Below, piece by piece: positions 6,630 to 9,067 of a stretch of DNA of 9,067 nucleotides. Position numbers and translations under genes: made by a program. The stretch comes from Pirellulales bacterium (GTDB taxonomy: Bacteria > Planctomycetota > Planctomycetia > Pirellulales > Thermoguttaceae): NCBI GenBank assembly GCA_030617125.1, contig JAUWWA010000044.1, forward strand, positions 1 through 9,067, read 5' to 3'. The notes below the pieces were generated by a model. It did not search any database, was not told the origin of the DNA, and saw only the letters and a list, made by a program, of their open reading frames with translations. Position 1 is the first letter of the stretch. Each line of letters opens with the position of its first letter.

Positions 6630-6710
6630 GTGGAATATGGTTTCCATACAGGTGGAATATGGTTTCCATACAATGTGGTCTTCATACGGCATGTGGTTTT
6701 CATCATACAC
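6630..6710. repeat. 22-bp tandem repeat upstream of the transposase
   Basis: Two identical 21-nt copies of GTGGAATATGGTTTCCATAC plus A, at 6630-6650 and 6652-6672 (period 22), are followed by two decayed copies beginning GTGGTCTTCATAC (6675) and GTGGTTTTCATCATAC (6693). Each full copy contains a small hairpin, TATGG-TTT-CCATA. The block is AT-rich within GC-rich surroundings and ends 39 bp before the transposase start, so it may hold its promoter or binding sites. Confidence 0.75.
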
Positions 6711-6711
6711 A

Positions 6712-6816
6712 CTGGTCACTGAAGTGACCAGCCCTCAGTGCACAACCTGATTCAGGGCTGGCCGGTTCGAGGGCTGGTTACTTCAGCGACCAGTTCAGCG
6801 ACCAGCCCCAGTGCCC
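6712..6816. repeat. Right REPIN-like cluster
   Basis: The first REP (6712-6734) is identical over 23 bp to 5907-5929. After a 36-bp spacer containing an extra GGGCTGG (6755-6761) comes the inverted copy (6771-6793, with two changes: GGTTAC and CAGCGACC), the half-site TTCAGCGACCAG (6794-6805) and CCCCAGTGCCC (6806-6816). The orientation is the same as on the left. The half-site carries the stop codon of the toroid-protein gene (6795-6797). Confidence 0.8.
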
Positions 6817-8051
6817 ACTTCACCGGGCGCCTTCCGGCATCTTCCCAACGACATCAACGCCAGCGCCGTGCCGTACTCGCGGTGGTAGTTGTACAGCGGG
6901 AAATCCCACCAGCAGCCGTCCTTCTGCTGCAACCGCAGCAAGAGGTGCGCGAGATGATCGAGATGCGGGCCGCGCTGTTCCACCGGAAGCTGCTCGATGC
7001 ACAACGCCGCGTAGTAGTGCCCATAGTAAAAGAAGTATCCGGCGACCTGGAACCACGATTCGTGCGGGATGGGTCGTTTCCGGCCCATCTCCAGCCACAA
7101 GTTTCGGGCGAAGAGCCTATCGAGCCAGGTGCTCAGCACGGCGTCGGTGACTGTTTCATCACCCCACAGCCGCATGGCCACGTTGCACGCCTGCGAACGC
7201 CCAAGGCTACCCGCCGGGCGATTGATCGGGCGCCGCGGCTGGTACTTCAGATACTCGCCGTAGGCATAGCTGAAGTCGGGGTTTCGCTGCCGCCGGATGG
7301 ACGCGGTCGCCCGATCAATCAGGCGCTGGGATACGTCGATCCCGATCCGCTTCGCCTCCTTCAGCGCCACCAGCACCGTGGCGGTGGTGGAAGACATCGA
7401 CGGCCCGCTTGGCTTCTTCGTCAGGGCGTTCATGTCGTAGTAGGCCCAGCCGCCGTCGACACATTCGTACCGATTGAGCATCTCGACCTGGTGCTCGATC
7501 AGCCGGCGGATCTTCTCGCACCGCGGCTTGTCGTCCGGGCGGCGACGCAGCATCCGCACCAGTGCCTGGATCGCGTAGGCGTGGGCCCACGTGTTGTACA
7601 TCGCCATCGGCGTGGCTCGCCGCACGTGCGGCAAATGTTCGAACAGCCACGCCTCGGCACGATCGATCGCCTTGCCGACCTCGGCTTCACCGCCACCGGT
7701 CTCGATCAAGGCCGAGATGCACATGGCCGTGACGGCCGCGCGAAACGCATGATGCGCCCCCGGCACCGGTGCGTAGACGTCGCTCGTGCGAGCCGGGAAG
7801 GGCGAACCGAACGAGCCGTTCTCGTTCTGCTGTGCAAGCAGAAAGTCGATGCCGCGCCGGATCGAACCGTTGATCGCTTCGGCCGACCGCGGTTCGACCG
7901 GCTTCGGTCGTGGGCCCGTCACCGCCAACGGCGATGCCGGCGTGGAATCCACGTCCGCCGCGAGCAACGGTGCGCCGATCCCTAGCGCCGCAACCGCCAA
8001 GACGTTGCAGCAGAACACGAGACCGGTGCGGCGTATCGGTCGATCAGGCAT
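6795..8051 (-). CDS. Secreted prenyltransferase/squalene-oxidase-repeat (alpha/alpha toroid) protein
   Basis: A 418-residue protein from ATG 8051. This start was chosen over a longer open frame because a clean signal peptide follows it (RPIRR, hydrophobic core, APLLAA, cleavage near residue 32). The rest is an alpha/alpha toroid with repeat signatures like squalene-hopene cyclase and prenyltransferase beta subunits: IDFLLAQQNENGSFG (68-82), CVDGGWAYYDM (197-207), and LRLQQKDGCWWDFPLYNYH (372-390). The DXDD acid of class II terpene cyclases is absent, and export argues against both enzyme activities, so the function is unknown. Planctomycetes commonly encode such proteins. The gene lies 35 bp after the adaptor gene's stop, separated by a leader ORF, and has no ribosome binding site of its own, so translation is probably coupled. 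The last residues (about VGTGAGR) and stop come from the REPIN. Confidence 0.85.
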   Translation of the reverse strand: MPDRPIRRTGLVFCCNVLAVAALGIGAPLLAADVDSTPASPLAVTGPRPKPVEPRSAEAINGSIRRGIDFLLAQQNENGSFGSPFPARTSDVYAPVPGAHHAFRAAVTAMCISALIETGGGEAEVGKAIDRAEAWLFEHLPHVRRATPMAMYNTWAHAYAIQALVRMLRRRPDDKPRCEKIRRLIEHQVEMLNRYECVDGGWAYYDMNALTKKPSGPSMSSTTATVLVALKEAKRIGIDVSQRLIDRATASIRRQRNPDFSYAYGEYLKYQPRRPINRPAGSLGRSQACNVAMRLWGDETVTDAVLSTWLDRLFARNLWLEMGRKRPIPHESWFQVAGYFFYYGHYYAALCIEQLPVEQRGPHLDHLAHLLLRLQQKDGCWWDFPLYNYHREYGTALALMSLGRCRKAPGEVGTGAGR

Positions 8052-8053
8052 TG

Positions 8054-8080
8054 CTAAGCAGGATTCGCCATTGTCTGCAT
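8054..8080 (-). CDS. Possible 8-codon leader ORF (MQTMANPA)
   Basis: An ATG at 8080 is preceded by GGAGGAG and AGG (the latter 5 nt away) and reads eight codons to a TAG whose last base is 2 nt before the ATG of the toroid-protein gene. The downstream start itself has no ribosome binding site, so ribosomes ending here could re-initiate there. The strong GGAGGAG overlaps the last codons of the adaptor gene. No function for the peptide is suggested; the arrangement points to translational coupling. Confidence 0.35.
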   Translation of the reverse strand: MQTMANPA

Positions 8081-8086
8081 ACTTAC

Positions 8087-9067
8087 CTACTCCTCCTTCG
8101 GACGCTCCAGCAGCACCTTGTCGCCTTTGGAAAGCCCTTTGAGAATCTCGACTTTTTTGTCGGTCCGCTTGCCCAGGGTCACGGCCCGTTTCTTCGCCTT
8201 GCCGTCCTTGCCCAGCACGTGAACGTGGTGCTTCTGATCGTCCCACTCGTCGGTGACGATCACCTTGGGCGGGACTGTGATCGCCTTCTTCTTCCGGTAG
8301 GGAACAAACTTCACTTTGCAGGTCATTCCCGGCACCAGGGCCTTCGCCGCTTCAGGGAGTTCGACGGTGATTCGCGAATTAAACGAGCCGCTGCTGATCG
8401 GGATCGGATCAACTCGGGCGACAATGGCGGTGAGCTTCAAGTCGGGGTAGCCGGTCGGTTCGGCGATGCCCTTGATGCCGGCGCGGACGCAATGCAACTG
8501 CTTCTCGGGGACGGTCGACCGGATGAACATGGGCCGCCGCTCCACGATCGTCATGAACACGTCGTTGCTCGAAATCGTTCCTCCACGCCGCAGGCTGCCG
8601 GCCCTTGAACCGGCGTCGCTGAACTTGCCGCGAACGCACTTGCCGTAGTACACGATGCCGGCGGCCGGCGCTTTGACGGTCATCGCGGCGCGGTCGGCCA
8701 GCAGTTCCTTCAGCTTCTTCTCCTTTCGCGCAAACGCCACTTTCGCTTTCTTAAGTTCCAAGCGGGACTTCTTCAACTGCAGCGGAAGTCCCGTCTTACT
8801 CTTTTGCCACTGCAACGGCGATCGCTTCGCGGCGTCCTTGATCTGCTCGTCGCGGCGCGGTATTCCCAGCTTGCGGGTCTGCTCATGGCTGGCCTTGGCT
8901 GTCTCCAGGTAGAACCTGGCACGCTCCAGTGTGTTGCGCGCCCGCTTGAGCACAATCTCCTCCGTTTCCTCGGTCAGGTCGTCGGCCTTGTACATTTTCT
9001 CGAGCTGGCGGAGCTCTTCCTCTTGGTACTCCACGTACTGCTCGGCCATCTTGAGCATGAAGTCGGC
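8087..9067 (-). CDS. HlyD/RND-type periplasmic adaptor (membrane fusion protein), N-terminus missing
   Basis: The frame is open to the right edge (326 visible residues). It begins within a coiled coil, so the signal or anchor and first lipoyl half lie outside the window. Residues about 1-125 are a highly charged coiled-coil hairpin (EEELRQLEKMYKADDL, LKKAKVAFARKEKKLKELL). RAAMTVKAPAAGIVYYG is the second lipoyl half, typical of HlyD/AcrA adaptors. Next come a beta-barrel region (MFIRSTVPEKQLHCVRAG, PGMTCKVKF) and a membrane-proximal domain (VTLGKRTDKKVEILKGLSKGDKVLLE). The family bridges an inner-membrane transporter and an outer-membrane channel; the partner genes would be outside. It is unusually Lys-rich. 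It is followed 35 bp later by the toroid-protein gene, probably in the same transcript. Confidence 0.88.
   Translation of the reverse strand, partial: ADFMLKMAEQYVEYQEEELRQLEKMYKADDLTEETEEIVLKRARNTLERARFYLETAKASHEQTRKLGIPRRDEQIKDAAKRSPLQWQKSKTGLPLQLKKSRLELKKAKVAFARKEKKLKELLADRAAMTVKAPAAGIVYYGKCVRGKFSDAGSRAGSLRRGGTISSNDVFMTIVERRPMFIRSTVPEKQLHCVRAGIKGIAEPTGYPDLKLTAIVARVDPIPISSGSFNSRITVELPEAAKALVPGMTCKVKFVPYRKKKAITVPPKVIVTDEWDDQKHHVHVLGKDGKAKKRAVTLGKRTDKKVEILKGLSKGDKVLLERPKEE

Larger units (their letters stand above)
5907..6816. mobile_element. RAYT transposase unit bounded by two REPIN-like clusters
   Basis: This is a REP-associated tyrosine transposase gene with repeat clusters of the same layout and orientation on each side. 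Each cluster has a hairpin repeat, its inverted copy, a half-site TTCAGYGACYAG and a short CCAGYGCCC-like end. The whole unit lies between the toroid-protein gene and the M16 gene. No clear target-site duplication is visible at the outer edges. RAYTs are usually single-copy, vertically kept genes that mobilise REPs in trans, so this may be a resident locus, not a recent insertion. Confidence 0.7.

Noticed and set aside
6738..7985. 415-codon open frame on the plus strand
   Set aside because: Antisense shadow of the toroid-protein gene, begins in the REPIN, and its composition is Arg/His/Pro-rich without motifs.
8052..8246. 65-residue N-terminal extension of the toroid protein
   Set aside because: It overlaps the coding end of the adaptor gene out of frame, is low-complexity (Arg/Gln/Gly), and a signal peptide begins at the internal ATG 8051.

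Overview
This window most likely comes from a planctomycete chromosome, probably of the Pirellulales type. The evidence is GC-rich coding DNA on one strand, secreted proteins of styles common in that phylum (a TPR/HEAT repeat protein, a toroid 'prenyltransferase/squalene oxidase repeat' protein, a large two-domain M16 peptidase), a futalosine-pathway MqnD-type enzyme with the N-terminal signature GHSPDPDDAF, and csrA next to flagellar debris. The taxonomic call is inference from protein style. No rRNA, tRNA or CRISPR array was seen.

All confidently functional genes read on the minus strand, so transcription runs from high to low coordinates. Region 8087-9067 holds the C-terminal part of a HlyD/RND-type periplasmic adaptor whose start lies beyond the right edge. 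It is followed through a tiny 8-codon leader ORF (8054-8080) by a secreted 418-residue alpha/alpha-toroid protein (6795-8051). Next comes a compact mobile unit (5907-6816): a REP-associated tyrosine transposase (RAYT, 5989-6591) flanked on both sides by similarly built clusters of inverted REP-like repeats (REPINs), with a 22-bp tandem repeat upstream of the transposase. Beyond it is an exported two-domain M16 zinc peptidase (3183-5858).

The stretch 2136-3182 is a graveyard around csrA (2537-2782). On the plus strand, 3048-3164 encodes an unmistakable internal piece of the flagellar rod protein FlgG with no gene around it. On the minus strand, 2136-2431 encodes the C-terminal third of a sulfotransferase with an in-frame TGA and no N-terminal half. 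The sulfotransferase relic runs directly into mqnD (1275-2135), whose GTG start and GGAGG ribosome binding site are made from codons of the relic. A 285-bp spacer with a perfect palindrome (1066-1083) separates mqnD from a secreted TPR/HEAT protein (1-989) that runs off the left edge.

The most interesting material is the RAYT/REPIN unit and its effect on neighbours: a REP half-site supplies the stop codons of both the transposase and the toroid protein. Next are the two gene fossils beside csrA. Most other long open frames are antisense or frame-shifted shadows of GC-rich genes.
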